The notes: generated from the letters alone by a model not told the origin. DNA of 64,000 nucleotides from Flavobacterium galactosidilyticum (GCF_020911945.1 NZ_CP087135.1:3026001-3090000), one strand, 5' to 3'. Positions 8,537 through 18,402 are shown, counted from the stretch's first letter. A program made the numbers and translations.

Positions 8537-10141
8537 ATGAAAAACCAGTTACTCCTAATTTCCTGTTTGATAACGATAGTCTCATTTGCACAAAAACCCA
8601 TTTTTACGACCGTAAAGGTAAAGTCTGCAACAGTTTACTTTAATGCCGCTGAACTTTCTCAAAGTACATCAGTAAATCTACCATTAGGAACCAGTGAAGT
8701 CATTGTTAAAAACGTCGCTAATTCCTTAAATCAAAATACAATTCAAATAGTTGCTCCAAGCAATATCACTGTTTTATCAGTACAATTTACGAATAACTAC
8801 ATTTCAGAATTTGAGATAGATGATAGCAACCCAGCCATAAAAAAAGTACGAGACAGTATCACTTTGGTTAAAAAAGAAATTAAAAAAACACAAATACAAA
8901 CCCTTTCAAATACACAAGCAATTGGATTGCTGGATAGTAATAAGGTGATATCAGGAGCAAATAATGGTTTGAACGTTGCTGAATTAATAAAACTAGTTGA
9001 CTATTATAAATCTAAAAGAACTGAGCTTGAAAACACTATTGTAGACTTAAAAGAAAAAGAGGAGAATTGGACTAAAAAACTAACTACACTAAACAATAAA
9101 TTAGAATTCAATTCTAAAAATGAGGAGAAAACCTCTTCAGGAAAATTGATTCTGCAAGTGATGAATAGTGTGGCAGGAATTACGCCACTTGATATTTCGT
9201 ATATAACCAATTCAGCTAGATGGAATCCATTTTATGATTTACGTGCCGAAAGTATCAAAGAGCCAATTAATATGATGTACAAAGCGCAGGTGTTTCAAAA
9301 TTCTGGAATTGATTGGAAAAAAGTAAAACTCACTTTATCTAGTGGTAATCCAAATCAAAATAATCATGCTCCGGAATTGCAACCTTGGTTTTTAAAATAC
9401 AACGAACCTAAAGTTTACGCCGCTAGAAACATGGCGCTTGAAGAAGTTGTTGTAGTTGGTTACGGATCATTAAAAGACGATGCAAAAGCAAAAGAATCCA
9501 GTGTTTCTAATTTCACTACTATTAATGAAAATCAGCTTAATATATCCTTTGATATTGATATTCCTTACGATATTTTATCAAACGGAAAAGCTCATAGTGT
9601 GGCATTGAAAGAAATAAAATTACCTGCTGCTTACAATTATTATGCTGCGCCAAGATTGGATAAAGAAGCTTTTTTATTAGCAGAAATTGCTGATTATTCT
9701 AAATACAACTTACTTAAAGGTGAAGCTAATATCATTTTTGAAGGAATGTATGTAGGAAAAACAATGATTAGTCCCAATCAAATTACTGATACGCTTAAAT
9801 TAAGTATGGGTAGAGATAAAAAAATTGCTATTTCGAGAGACATAGTATTCGATAAATCAGGAACAAAATTTTTGTCTTCTTATAAAGAACAGACTTTTAC
9901 TTACGATACAACAATTAAAAATAACAAAAAAGAAAGCATAGAAATAGCGTTGAAAGATCAATTCCCTATCAGCACAGACAAAGAAATTACCATTGAACTT
10001 TTAGAGAATGGCAAAGCCAAGGTAAATAGTGAAAATGGAATCATAGATTGGGATTTAAAGTTAGCAGCTAACGAAACAAAGAAAATCAGAATTAGCTATA
10101 AAGTCAGATATCCAAAAGATAAAATTATTGACAATTTGTAG
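8537..10141 (+). CDS. DUF4139 (MuiA-like) secreted protein with a SusC-type VVVVGYG insert
   Basis: A signal peptide covers about residues 1-18 (ends SFAQ), so the 534-aa protein is exported. Residues about 25-130 look like the DUF4140 N-terminal domain, about 140-200 is charged and likely coiled coil, and 210-530 is the DUF4139 beta-rich region (DISYITNSARWNPFYDLRAE). Family members have been called mucoidy inhibitor A-like, but no biochemical role is established. Unusual for the fold, residues about 300-311 read LEEVVVVGYGSL, almost the TonB-linked motif of SusC/RagA receptors, followed by a polar linker. It is a single gene bounded by the prfB terminator. Confidence 0.82.
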   Translation: MKNQLLLISCLITIVSFAQKPIFTTVKVKSATVYFNAAELSQSTSVNLPLGTSEVIVKNVANSLNQNTIQIVAPSNITVLSVQFTNNYISEFEIDDSNPAIKKVRDSITLVKKEIKKTQIQTLSNTQAIGLLDSNKVISGANNGLNVAELIKLVDYYKSKRTELENTIVDLKEKEENWTKKLTTLNNKLEFNSKNEEKTSSGKLILQVMNSVAGITPLDISYITNSARWNPFYDLRAESIKEPINMMYKAQVFQNSGIDWKKVKLTLSSGNPNQNNHAPELQPWFLKYNEPKVYAARNMALEEVVVVGYGSLKDDAKAKESSVSNFTTINENQLNISFDIDIPYDILSNGKAHSVALKEIKLPAAYNYYAAPRLDKEAFLLAEIADYSKYNLLKGEANIIFEGMYVGKTMISPNQITDTLKLSMGRDKKIAISRDIVFDKSGTKFLSSYKEQTFTYDTTIKNNKKESIEIALKDQFPISTDKEITIELLENGKAKVNSENGIIDWDLKLAANETKKIRISYKVRYPKDKIIDNL

Positions 10142-10473
10142 TTTGACGGCAAATACAAAAGTTATTTCTTTTGCCACATATTACATGAATTTGCAATAAT
10201 AGCTATAATTTTAAAAAGCGAATAGCACTAATTTTTAAGTATTGGAAGATTGGTGCAATATTAAAACACTGTAATTCTATTGTTTTTCTTGTAATAGGTG
10301 GCTAATATTTATTTTTTTAAGCTTGTGTCTTTGCCTAAATGTAGTATTTCGTATTTCTATAAATACAAGTCCATAACCTAACGGAGACTCTGCCATTAAT
10401 AAAATATTAGGAATATTAACTCAAATTTGTTTTATTTGATAAGTAAAAAGTAACCAAATCCAAATTAAACTTA
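10142..10473. other. Intergenic region before lpxD
   Basis: 332 bases, very AT-rich, containing no ORF worth calling and no full TAnnTTTG promoter match. A weak GGCAAA / TTTGCC pairing near 10148-10175 follows the DUF4139 gene. Nothing else was recognised. Confidence 0.4.
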
Positions 10474-11475
10474 ATGAAATCCTATTCGATTCAAGAAATA
10501 AATGAAATTTTAAAAGGAGTAATTGTCGGTAATACATTCCATAACATCACTGCTCCTGAACAACTTGAAGTTGCTAATGAGACCGAAATTTCATTTATTG
10601 GAAACAAAAAATACGAAAAGTTATGGACTACCTCCAAAGCTTGTGTTGCTGTTGTAAATGAGGATATTTCGATAGAACCTGGAGAAAACAAAGCATTTAT
10701 AAAAGTAAAAAATGCTGATTTAGCCATGTCTCAAATATTAGAGCTTTTTGCTCCACCTACTCCACTATTTCATATCGATATTCATCCAACAGCGACAATT
10801 GATAAGACTGCAACTATTTGCAATAGCGCTCGAATCGGTGCGGGTTGTTATATTGGTCCAAATGTTATCGTGGGCGACAACACTACTATTTATCCAAATG
10901 TGACTATCCTTGATGAATGTACTATTGGAAAAAACACAGTGATTTGGTCCGGAACAGTAATTAGAGAGCGTTGCCATATAGGTAATGATTGTATTATACA
11001 CCCAAACGCCACTATTGGTGCAGATGGATTTGGTTTCCGCCCAGATCCACAACGCGGTTTGGTTAAAATTCCACAAATTGGAAATGTAATCATTGGAAAC
11101 AATGTCGAAATTGGTGCTAATTCTTGCGTTGATAGAGGAAAATTCAGTTCAACAGTTTTAGGAGATGGTTGCAAAATTGATAATTTAGTACAAATAGGAC
11201 ACAATAGCAAATTAGGAATGTTTTGTATTATGGCTGGAAACAGCGGATTAGCAGGGTCAGTAACGCTAGGAAACGGCGTTATTATTGGCGGAAGCGCCTC
11301 TATTAAAGACCATACTACCATAGGTGATGGCGCTATTGTAGGTGCAGGTTCAGGCGTAACAGGAGATATCCCTGCAGGAAAAACAATGCTTGGTTATCCA
11401 GCAGTTGAAGCTCGTGATGCTCTGAAACAATGGGCTATATTAAAAAGACTCGTAAACGAATCTAAAAGTAAATAA
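10474..11475 (+). CDS. lpxD: UDP-3-O-(3-hydroxyacyl)glucosamine N-acyltransferase (LpxD family)
   Basis: Third enzyme of lipid A synthesis, adding the N-linked 3-hydroxyacyl chain from acyl carrier protein; trimeric and cytosolic. Residues 1-95 form the uridine-binding domain (EISFIGNKKYEKLW), and 100-315 are left-handed beta-helix hexapeptide repeats (IGPNVIVGDN-type). His243 in QIGHNSKLG is the catalytic base position, and a short C-terminal helix follows. The length of 333 aa fits LpxD. The usual partners lpxA, lpxB and fabZ are not in the window, so it may be a second, stand-alone LpxD paralogue. Confidence 0.88.
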   Translation: MKSYSIQEINEILKGVIVGNTFHNITAPEQLEVANETEISFIGNKKYEKLWTTSKACVAVVNEDISIEPGENKAFIKVKNADLAMSQILELFAPPTPLFHIDIHPTATIDKTATICNSARIGAGCYIGPNVIVGDNTTIYPNVTILDECTIGKNTVIWSGTVIRERCHIGNDCIIHPNATIGADGFGFRPDPQRGLVKIPQIGNVIIGNNVEIGANSCVDRGKFSSTVLGDGCKIDNLVQIGHNSKLGMFCIMAGNSGLAGSVTLGNGVIIGGSASIKDHTTIGDGAIVGAGSGVTGDIPAGKTMLGYPAVEARDALKQWAILKRLVNESKSK

Positions 11476-11495
11476 TCACATATTATTAAATTCAT

Positions 11496-11526
11496 AAAAA
11501 AACAGAAGTAAAATTCTGTTTTTTTT
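11496..11526 (+). terminator. lpxD terminator
   Basis: 12-bp stem AAAAAAACAGAA / TTCTGTTTTTTT (11496-11507, 11514-11525), 6-nt loop, ending in a run of T, 20 bp after the lpxD stop. Confidence 0.8.
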
Positions 11527-11626
11527 CATTTAAAAGCAAATTTAAATCCTATTTCTTTCTAAAATCATAAAGTTCATTTAGTAGGATTTTGTATTTTAGC
11601 ACAAAAATTTTAAATATCATTTCATC

Positions 11627-13255
11627 ATGGATTTGAACTTCAACAAAAACGAAGACCACAATAAATTATTACTTTCTGCTTTACGCAAAAAATTAAACAT
11701 AGTACAACTAGGAGGCGGTGAAAAACGCATCCAGAAATTACATGCTGAAGGTAAAATGACAGCGAGAGAACGCATTGATTATTTATTGGATCCAAAAGCA
11801 AAAGCAATAGAAATTGGGGCATTTGTAGGTGAAGGAATGTACGCCGAGCACGGTGGTTGTCCATCAGGTGGTGTAATTGTTAAGATAGGATATATTAGAG
11901 GAAAACAGTGTATTGTCGTAGCTAATGATGCTACCGTAAAAGCGGGCGCTTGGTTCCCTATAACAGCTAAGAAAAATTTACGCGCGCAAGAAATAGCAAT
12001 GGAAAACCGACTTCCAATCATTTATTTGGTTGATAGTGCTGGAGTTTATTTACCACTACAAGACGAAATTTTCCCTGACAAAGAACATTTTGGACGCATC
12101 TTTAGAAACAACGCTCAAATGAGTAGCATGGGAATTACCCAAATTTCAGCCGTAATGGGAAGTTGTGTTGCCGGTGGCGCTTACTTACCCATTATGAGTG
12201 ATGAAGCTTTGATTGTTGAAAAAACGGGAAGTATCTTCCTTGCGGGAAGTTATTTAGTAAAAGCTGCTATTGGTGAAAGTATTGATAATGAAACTTTAGG
12301 TGGAGCAACGACGCATTGTGAAATTTCAGGCGTTACGGATTATAAAGCTAAAGACGATAAAGATGCACTAGACAAAATAAAAAATATAGTTGACAAAATA
12401 GGTGATTTTGACAAAGCAGGGTACAGCCGTATAAAAGCAGAGAAACCAGCATTAGACGAAAAAGAAATCTATGGCATTTTACCAAAAGCACGAAATGAAC
12501 AATACGATATGATGGAAATCATCAATCGTTTAGTTGATAATTCAGAGTTTGAAGCATACAAAGATGGCTACGGGCAAACCATAATTACTGGTTATGCTAG
12601 AATTGATGGTTGGGCAGTAGGAATTGTAGCTAACCAAAGAAAAGTAGTTAAAACAAAGAATGGCGAAATGCAATTTGGAGGTGTAATCTACTCTGATAGC
12701 GCTGATAAAGCAACTCGTTTTATTGCTAATTGTAATCAGAAAAAAATTCCTTTGGTTTTTGTTCAAGACGTTACCGGATTTATGGTGGGCTCTAAATCAG
12801 AACATGGCGGAATTATAAAAGATGGCGCTAAAATGGTAAATGCGGTGAGTAATTCTGTAGTGCCAAAATTTACTGTCATCGTAGGGAATTCATACGGCGC
12901 CGGAAATTATGCAATGTGTGGTAAAGCCTATGATCCAAGATTAATCTTTGCATGGCCTAGCGCAGAACTAGCAGTTATGGGCGGAACACAAGCAGCGAAA
13001 GTATTAGCACAAATTGAAGCTTCGTCGCTTAAAGCAAAAGGCGAAGTCGTAGATGAAACAAAAGAAGCAGCGTTATTTGATAAAATAAAAGCCAGATACG
13101 ATGAGCAAGTTTCTCCTTACTATGCAGCATCGCGATTATGGACTGATGCAATCATTGATCCTTTAGAAACAAGAACTTGGATTTCTTTGGGTATTGAAGC
13201 AGCAAACCACGCTCCTATTGAGAAAAAATTTAACTTGGGCGTAATACAAGTGTAA
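11627..13255 (+). CDS. Acyl-CoA carboxylase carboxyltransferase (beta) subunit, methylcrotonyl-CoA type
   Basis: Transfers carboxyl from carboxybiotin to an acyl-CoA. Both crotonase-like carboxyltransferase halves are present over 542 aa. The N-half has LVDSAGVYLPLQDEIFPD and MGSCVAGGAYLPIMSDE, closest by eye to methylcrotonyl-CoA carboxylase beta (leucine breakdown). The C-half has FVQDVTGFMVGS and GNSYGAGNYAMCGKAYDP. Propionyl-CoA carboxylase beta is the alternative. No biotin carboxylase or biotin-carrier gene is adjacent, so the alpha partner must be encoded elsewhere. It is transcribed alone between two hairpins. Confidence 0.87.
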   Translation: MDLNFNKNEDHNKLLLSALRKKLNIVQLGGGEKRIQKLHAEGKMTARERIDYLLDPKAKAIEIGAFVGEGMYAEHGGCPSGGVIVKIGYIRGKQCIVVANDATVKAGAWFPITAKKNLRAQEIAMENRLPIIYLVDSAGVYLPLQDEIFPDKEHFGRIFRNNAQMSSMGITQISAVMGSCVAGGAYLPIMSDEALIVEKTGSIFLAGSYLVKAAIGESIDNETLGGATTHCEISGVTDYKAKDDKDALDKIKNIVDKIGDFDKAGYSRIKAEKPALDEKEIYGILPKARNEQYDMMEIINRLVDNSEFEAYKDGYGQTIITGYARIDGWAVGIVANQRKVVKTKNGEMQFGGVIYSDSADKATRFIANCNQKKIPLVFVQDVTGFMVGSKSEHGGIIKDGAKMVNAVSNSVVPKFTVIVGNSYGAGNYAMCGKAYDPRLIFAWPSAELAVMGGTQAAKVLAQIEASSLKAKGEVVDETKEAALFDKIKARYDEQVSPYYAASRLWTDAIIDPLETRTWISLGIEAANHAPIEKKFNLGVIQV

Positions 13256-13280
13256 TGCAATAATAGGAAAATATTTATAT

Positions 13281-13316
13281 AAAAAAGGCATTTGTTTATT
13301 TAGACAGATGCTTTTT
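13281..13316 (+). terminator. Terminator after the carboxyltransferase gene
   Basis: Imperfect hairpin, AAAAAAGGCATTTGT (13281-13295) against ACAGATGCTTTTT (13304-13316), with a T tail. It also lies just downstream of the convergent menE gene. Confidence 0.55.
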
Positions 13317-13337
13317 CGCTATTTATAAAGAGCTATA

Positions 13338-14390
13338 CTAGATACTCTCCAAAATCTCTTTGCGTTTTACTTTCCCATTATCCGTTTCTACAAATTTTGA
13401 CACAAAAAAAACATCTTTTGGTTTTTCGTATTTATCTAGGTCATCAAAAATAGCATCATCAAGATTTTGTTTTTCTCCTTCGATAACTAAAACTAGTTTC
13501 TCACCTAACACTTGATCCGGCATTCCTGCAACAAAAAATCTTGCATTAATTTTTGAAGTAAGCTTATCTTCAATTTGCTCCGGAATTAATTTGATCCCGC
13601 CACTATTGATTACATTATCGATCCGACCCATTAAAACAAATTGACGATCTCCAACTAACTTTATTAAATCGTTAGTTACAACTGATTCAGCTGCTATTCC
13701 TGGAGCATCAATTACCAGACAATTTCTTTCATCTTGCGCAATATTTATATTTGGTAACAAAGAAAATACTTCTTCTTTTATATTCTTCGCAGCAATATGA
13801 GTAAGCGTTTCAGTCATACCATAAGTTTCAAAAACTTGTGTTTTTAAAGTAGATAATTCCTTAACTAGTTCATTATTAATTTTGCTCCCTCCAATAATTA
13901 ATTTTTTAACATTTTTGAGCTTTCCTATTGAGTTTTGAACTTGCATAGGTAGCATCGCTACAAAATCATATTTAACATCACTTTTCACGACAGGATTTGA
14001 ACTTGGCTCTACCAAGTCCATATCAAGACCTAGAATAAGACCTCTTACAAACATCATTTTACCAGCTATATATTTACAAGGCAAACAATGTAATACCTTA
14101 TTTCCAGGTTGTAAATCAAAGAAATTACCTGTGGCAATTGCAGAGTTTACCATCGCTTGCTTTTCAATTCTAACAATTTTAGGCGCTCCCGTTGTGCCCG
14201 ATGTTTTCAGCTCGACATATGATTTAGAATCAAACCAATCTAATATAAAGTCGCCCATCGCTTTTTCGTAGATATCACCTTCCTTAATAAAGCTATATGC
14301 AATACGACACAAATCATTACGTTTGAGATGATACCCATTCAATTTAAATAGGTTATGAACATTATTATAAGTTATTGTACTGGTCATCAT
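13338..14390 (-). CDS. menE: o-Succinylbenzoate-CoA ligase (AMP-binding family)
   Basis: Adenylate-forming enzyme, probably the MenE step of menaquinone synthesis. The ATP loop is in TSGTTGAPK, the A5 motif is ETYGMTET, and the hinge/C-terminal domain has MGRIDNVINSGGIKLIPEQIED and a final KVKRKEIL Lys region. From ATG 14390 it is 350 aa, shorter than typical acyl-CoA ligases (about 500 aa) but usual for Bacteroidota MenE. A further 50 codons upstream in frame are hydrophobic, run into the neighbouring gene and are rejected. It follows the CPBP gene by 40 bp in the same direction. MenE is inferred, since other men genes are not in the window. Confidence 0.8.
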   Translation of the reverse strand: MMTSTITYNNVHNLFKLNGYHLKRNDLCRIAYSFIKEGDIYEKAMGDFILDWFDSKSYVELKTSGTTGAPKIVRIEKQAMVNSAIATGNFFDLQPGNKVLHCLPCKYIAGKMMFVRGLILGLDMDLVEPSSNPVVKSDVKYDFVAMLPMQVQNSIGKLKNVKKLIIGGSKINNELVKELSTLKTQVFETYGMTETLTHIAAKNIKEEVFSLLPNINIAQDERNCLVIDAPGIAAESVVTNDLIKLVGDRQFVLMGRIDNVINSGGIKLIPEQIEDKLTSKINARFFVAGMPDQVLGEKLVLVIEGEKQNLDDAIFDDLDKYEKPKDVFFVSKFVETDNGKVKRKEILESI

Positions 14391-14430
14391 TTTGTAGTAT
14401 ATTATTTTGGAGATAATTGAAAGGCTCAAT

Positions 14431-15345
14431 TTACAAAATTTTCCCAAGTAATTTATCTTTCCAGTTGCTCCAATTGTACTTTTTACTAAAAATAAATAAT
14501 AGGATAGGAAAAACAATGATAACCGGAAAAATAATATCAAATCCTGCAGAAGGATCCGATATATCCTTAAAAATTGAATGCGTTTGTAATGCTGACCAAT
14601 CAGAAGTAACGAGTAAAGCTCCCACTAAATTATTAGCGGCATGAAATCCCAACGCGAGTTCCATACCTTCATCCATCAACGTAATTATCCCCAGGAACAA
14701 ACCAGTTCCTATATAGTAGATCATAATTATGGGTCCAATTTTAGTAACTTCAGGATTAAACCAATGCATACCTCCAAAAATTAGCGAAGTCATAAGCAAC
14801 GGAAACCATCTGTTTTTAGCGAGATTAGCAAAACCCTGCATCAAATAACCTCTAAAAATAAATTCCTCACAACTGGTTTGTATCGGAATGAAAATAATCC
14901 CAATTAAAACCAAAAAAGCAAATGGAATGGGTTTAAAATTAAATACAAAATCACCTGGACTAAAATAATAAGCTAAAAGCGTCGAAATTATAGTAAAAGC
15001 TGACCAAAGCAAAAATGAAAATACTATCCTACTCCAATCGACCTTTTTTCGCGATGTGGTAATCGACTGCAAACTTTGATTATGCAAATTACGAACAACA
15101 AAAAAAATACCTACCATTGTGACAACAAACGAAACCATCACAAGAAATAAGGTCAGGTTCGAATCAAAATACTGCATTACAGCTTCATTGCTAGTAGGAT
15201 ATGATTTTGTATTTGCAAATGAACTATAAAGCAAAGCAACTAAAAACACTAATTGTCCAAGAAATGATGCAAAAATGATCAACAATGAACCCCAAATATA
15301 TTTTGAAAACCTATTCCCTGGCTTAACACCCTGTTCTATAAACAT
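14431..15345 (-). CDS. CPBP-family intramembrane metalloprotease
   Basis: Integral membrane protein of 304 aa with about eight hydrophobic segments. The Abi/CAAX-protease motifs are present in order: EEFIFRGY (EExxxR), FGGMHW (FxxxH) and HAANNLVG (HxxxN). These residues form the metal-dependent glutamate/histidine active site of the family. Substrates in bacteria are mostly unknown, and roles in membrane-protein processing or bacteriocin immunity have been proposed for relatives. It is upstream of menE on the same strand and divergent from arsC. Confidence 0.87.
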   Translation of the reverse strand: MFIEQGVKPGNRFSKYIWGSLLIIFASFLGQLVFLVALLYSSFANTKSYPTSNEAVMQYFDSNLTLFLVMVSFVVTMVGIFFVVRNLHNQSLQSITTSRKKVDWSRIVFSFLLWSAFTIISTLLAYYFSPGDFVFNFKPIPFAFLVLIGIIFIPIQTSCEEFIFRGYLMQGFANLAKNRWFPLLMTSLIFGGMHWFNPEVTKIGPIIMIYYIGTGLFLGIITLMDEGMELALGFHAANNLVGALLVTSDWSALQTHSIFKDISDPSAGFDIIFPVIIVFPILLFIFSKKYNWSNWKDKLLGKIL

Positions 15346-15444
15346 AATTTTTTGTTTAATTTTATACGTACTTCGATAAACAAACCTTACTTTTGTTCGA
15401 CGAAAAATATTTATTTACTAAATACCAGCCAAATATAAAGTAAT

Positions 15445-15789
15445 ATGATACAAATATACCATAATTCACGTTGTGGCAAATCTCGAAATTGCGTCGCATT
15501 TATTGAAGAATCGAAATACGAATATGAAATAATTAATTATTTAACAAACCCACCTACAATGGAAGAATTAAGTATAATTATTGAAAAGCTAAAGATTAAA
15601 CCAATTGATTTAGTTCGACAAAAAGAAAAAATTTGGGTTGAAAATTTTAGAGACTTAAATTTAAACGAACAGCAAATCGTTCAAACGATGATTGAGAATC
15701 CAATATTAATTGAAAGGCCAATCGTCATCTTAGGCGACAAAGCAATCATCGGAAGATATTTAGAAAACGTTTCTGCCTTTTTACCTTAA
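15445..15789 (+). CDS. arsC: ArsC-family (thioredoxin-fold) reductase
   Basis: Glutaredoxin-dependent arsenate reductase family, 114 aa. Cys10 in NSRCGKSRN is the catalytic cysteine position, and ERPIVI carries the conserved Arg-Pro region. EIINYLTNPPTMEEL is the typical helix entry. No arsR, arsB or acr3 gene is nearby, so a dedicated arsenic role is doubtful; family members next to unrelated genes may be general thiol reductases. A lone -7 box TACTTTTG lies at 15388-15395. Confidence 0.82.
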   Translation: MIQIYHNSRCGKSRNCVAFIEESKYEYEIINYLTNPPTMEELSIIIEKLKIKPIDLVRQKEKIWVENFRDLNLNEQQIVQTMIENPILIERPIVILGDKAIIGRYLENVSAFLP

Positions 15790-15824
15790 AATACCCATTA
15801 AACTATTAACATTTATTTGTGACT

Positions 15825-15841
15825 TTTGGTTTTAAACCAAA
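15825..15841. promoter_or_regulatory. Palindrome before the TonB receptor gene
   Basis: TTTGGTTT, one T, AAACCAAA: an 8-bp-arm palindrome 36 bp after arsC and 44 bp before the receptor start at 15885. It could be a regulator-binding site; it lacks the long stem and T tail of a terminator. Confidence 0.3.
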
Positions 15842-15884
15842 CACATTTTCTGAAATCTAACAAAATTAACTAATGTTTATAAAA

Positions 15885-18338
15885 ATGAAAAAAATAAAAT
15901 CTGCTTTAATTCTAGCTCTTTTTTTAACTACTATTTTTAGTTTTGCGCAACAGCCACCGATGAAACCTAAAATTAAAATAACAGGGAAAGTAATCGAAAA
16001 AGTAAGTAAACAACCACTTGAGTATGCAACTATTACTTTTTTACTTCCAAATAATCCAAAACCTGTAGCAGGTGGTATTACAAATCCAAAAGGAGAGTTT
16101 GATATTGAAGTTAATCCTGGCGTTTATGATATAAAAATTGAGTTTATATCTTTCAAAATTAATGAAATCAAACAAAAAAGTTTAAAGACTAGCACGAGTT
16201 TAGGTTTGATAAGTTTAGAAGAAGATGCTAATCAGTTAAACGAAGTTGTTATTCGTTCTGAAAAAACCACTGTCGAAATCAAATTAGACAAGAAAGTATA
16301 TAACGTAGGGAATGACCTTATGGTAAAAGGTGGAACAGTAAGTGACGTTTTAGACAATATTCCTTCTGTTTCTGTAGATGTGGAAGGAAATGTAAGTTTA
16401 CGTGGTAATGATAATGTAAGAGTACTTATTGATGGAAAACCATCAAACGCGATTAATATTGCTGAAGCTTTACGCTTAATTCCTGCTGATGCTATCGAAA
16501 AAGTGGAGGTTATTACTAATCCATCTGCTAGATATGACGCAGAAGGCGGTGGTGGTTTATTAAACATTATATTGAAAAAAGGAAAAAATCAAGGTTTAAA
16601 TGGAACTTTTATAGCTTCTACAGGATATCCTGAAACCTATGGTTTAAGTGGAAATTTAAATTATAAATCAAAAAACTTCAATCTTTTTACTACTCAAGGA
16701 TACAGCAATCGTAATAGTCCAGGTAGCTCGATAACTAATTCAGAATATTTGAATTCAGATAATTCTACAAGAAACTACATCTACGAAAACAGGGAAAACG
16801 AAAGAAATAATAAAGGATATAATGGAAATTTTGGAATTGAATTGTATTTAAATGAATCTACTTCTTGGACAAATTCATTAAACTACAGAAAAAGTAATGG
16901 AGATAACGTTGATAACGTTTTGCAAAATTATTATGATTCAGGTTTTAATTATGACTACACGAGAAACCGAATCAATGACGAGATTAGCGATAGTGAAAAT
17001 GTAGAATTTGCCACTAATTTCATGAAAAAATTCAAGAGAGATGGTCACAAATTGACTATTGACGGTTCGTTCTCTTCTAATGATGATGTGAATGACGCTT
17101 TAATTACAGATACAGCGACGAATAGTAATGTGTTAAAATTAGACAAAACTATTAATAATCAAAATCAAAAAAGAAACTTAATTCAAATGGATTATGTTTT
17201 ACCTTTTGGAAAAGGAAGTCAGTTTGAAGCAGGATACCGTGGTGATTTTTCAGATTTAGTTACTGATTACCAAGTGGAAAACGATGGGGTTATCAACAAT
17301 AACTTTACCAATACATTAGAATATAAAGAGAAAGTAAATGCACTTTATACGCAATACGGACAAAAAATCAATAAATTCTCTGTTCTTTTTGGTTTGCGTT
17401 TTGAAGATTCAAATATCGAAATCAATCAATTAGCTACAAACGATTACAATACTAAAAAGTATAGTAACTTTTTCCCAAGCGCATTCTTCACTTATGAAAT
17501 ATCAGATCAAAGTAGTGCTTCTGTAAGTTATAGTCGAAGAATACAAAGGCCTAGAGGTCGTATGCTGAATCCTTTTAACAGTTTATCTAGTAACATCAAT
17601 ATTTTTGTGGGAAATCCGGACTTAAATCCAGCATTTTCTGATGCGCTTGATTTTGGATACATCAAAAGATGGGAAAAATTGACATTCAACACTTCGTTAT
17701 ATGTTAATAAAACAACAGATGTTTTTCAATTTGCAAGAAGAGAATCAGGTGCATTCGTTAACGGAACTCCAGTAATTATTAGCTCACCAATTAACTTAGC
17801 AACTGAGTATAGAACTGGATTTGAATTTACATTAAACTATTCTCCTTATAAATGGTGGAAATTAAATGGAAACTTCAACTTATTTAGAAATGAAACTCAA
17901 GGTATATTTACCTACACTGATTTTAACAATAACGTAAATGTCCAAGATTTTGGTAATGTAGCGACATCTTGGTCTTCAAGAATAACTTCAAAGATAACAT
18001 TGCCGTACAAAATTGACTGGCAAACTAATGCAAGTTATAATGCACCACAAACAAGTGCTCAAGGTAAAAGCTTAGGTGTTTTTGCAGCTAACTTAGCGTT
18101 TAGTAAAGATGTTTTGAAAGATAAAGGAACACTATCGTTCAATATTAGTGATGTATTTAATTCTAGAAAAAGAATTACTGAGAATTATCTTCAAGGAGTT
18201 GTAAGTTCATACAGCGAAATGCAGTGGAGACAAAGACAATTTAGTCTATCATTCACATATCGTTTCAACAAACCTAAAAACGAGAGAGAAAGACCTAGAC
18301 CAAATCAAAACGATAACGAAGGTGATTTCCAAGGATAA
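15885..18338 (+). CDS. TonB-dependent outer-membrane receptor (OMP_b-brl_3 type)
   Basis: A signal peptide covers about residues 1-21 from ATG 15885 (MKKIKSALILAL, ending FAQ). An in-frame ATG at 15873 adds four residues and is less likely. Next is a carboxypeptidase-regulatory-like beta-sandwich (about 30-115, GKVIEKVSKQPLEYATITF), then a plug domain (about 120-230, NVSLRGNDNVRVLIDGKPS), then a beta barrel to the C terminus with ISYSRR-type strands and a terminal FSLSFTYRF strand. It is about 817 aa. The substrate is unknown; relatives import siderophores, peptides or other ligands. No SusD partner follows, so it is not a polysaccharide-utilisation SusCD pair. Confidence 0.88.
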   Translation: MKKIKSALILALFLTTIFSFAQQPPMKPKIKITGKVIEKVSKQPLEYATITFLLPNNPKPVAGGITNPKGEFDIEVNPGVYDIKIEFISFKINEIKQKSLKTSTSLGLISLEEDANQLNEVVIRSEKTTVEIKLDKKVYNVGNDLMVKGGTVSDVLDNIPSVSVDVEGNVSLRGNDNVRVLIDGKPSNAINIAEALRLIPADAIEKVEVITNPSARYDAEGGGGLLNIILKKGKNQGLNGTFIASTGYPETYGLSGNLNYKSKNFNLFTTQGYSNRNSPGSSITNSEYLNSDNSTRNYIYENRENERNNKGYNGNFGIELYLNESTSWTNSLNYRKSNGDNVDNVLQNYYDSGFNYDYTRNRINDEISDSENVEFATNFMKKFKRDGHKLTIDGSFSSNDDVNDALITDTATNSNVLKLDKTINNQNQKRNLIQMDYVLPFGKGSQFEAGYRGDFSDLVTDYQVENDGVINNNFTNTLEYKEKVNALYTQYGQKINKFSVLFGLRFEDSNIEINQLATNDYNTKKYSNFFPSAFFTYEISDQSSASVSYSRRIQRPRGRMLNPFNSLSSNINIFVGNPDLNPAFSDALDFGYIKRWEKLTFNTSLYVNKTTDVFQFARRESGAFVNGTPVIISSPINLATEYRTGFEFTLNYSPYKWWKLNGNFNLFRNETQGIFTYTDFNNNVNVQDFGNVATSWSSRITSKITLPYKIDWQTNASYNAPQTSAQGKSLGVFAANLAFSKDVLKDKGTLSFNISDVFNSRKRITENYLQGVVSSYSEMQWRQRQFSLSFTYRFNKPKNERERPRPNQNDNEGDFQG

Positions 18339-18402
18339 AACAAATACGGGCTTCAGAAATGGAGTCCTTATTTTTACAAAAATCCCAAAAATATATAGGC
18401 AC

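Noticed and set aside
10765..11321. Long antisense ORFs across lpxD
   Set aside because: They arise from the regular hexapeptide-repeat codons on the other strand and have no recognisable protein features.
14391..14540. 50-codon N-terminal extension of menE
   Set aside because: The extension is hydrophobic, overlaps the end of the CPBP gene and is not part of the AMP-binding fold.
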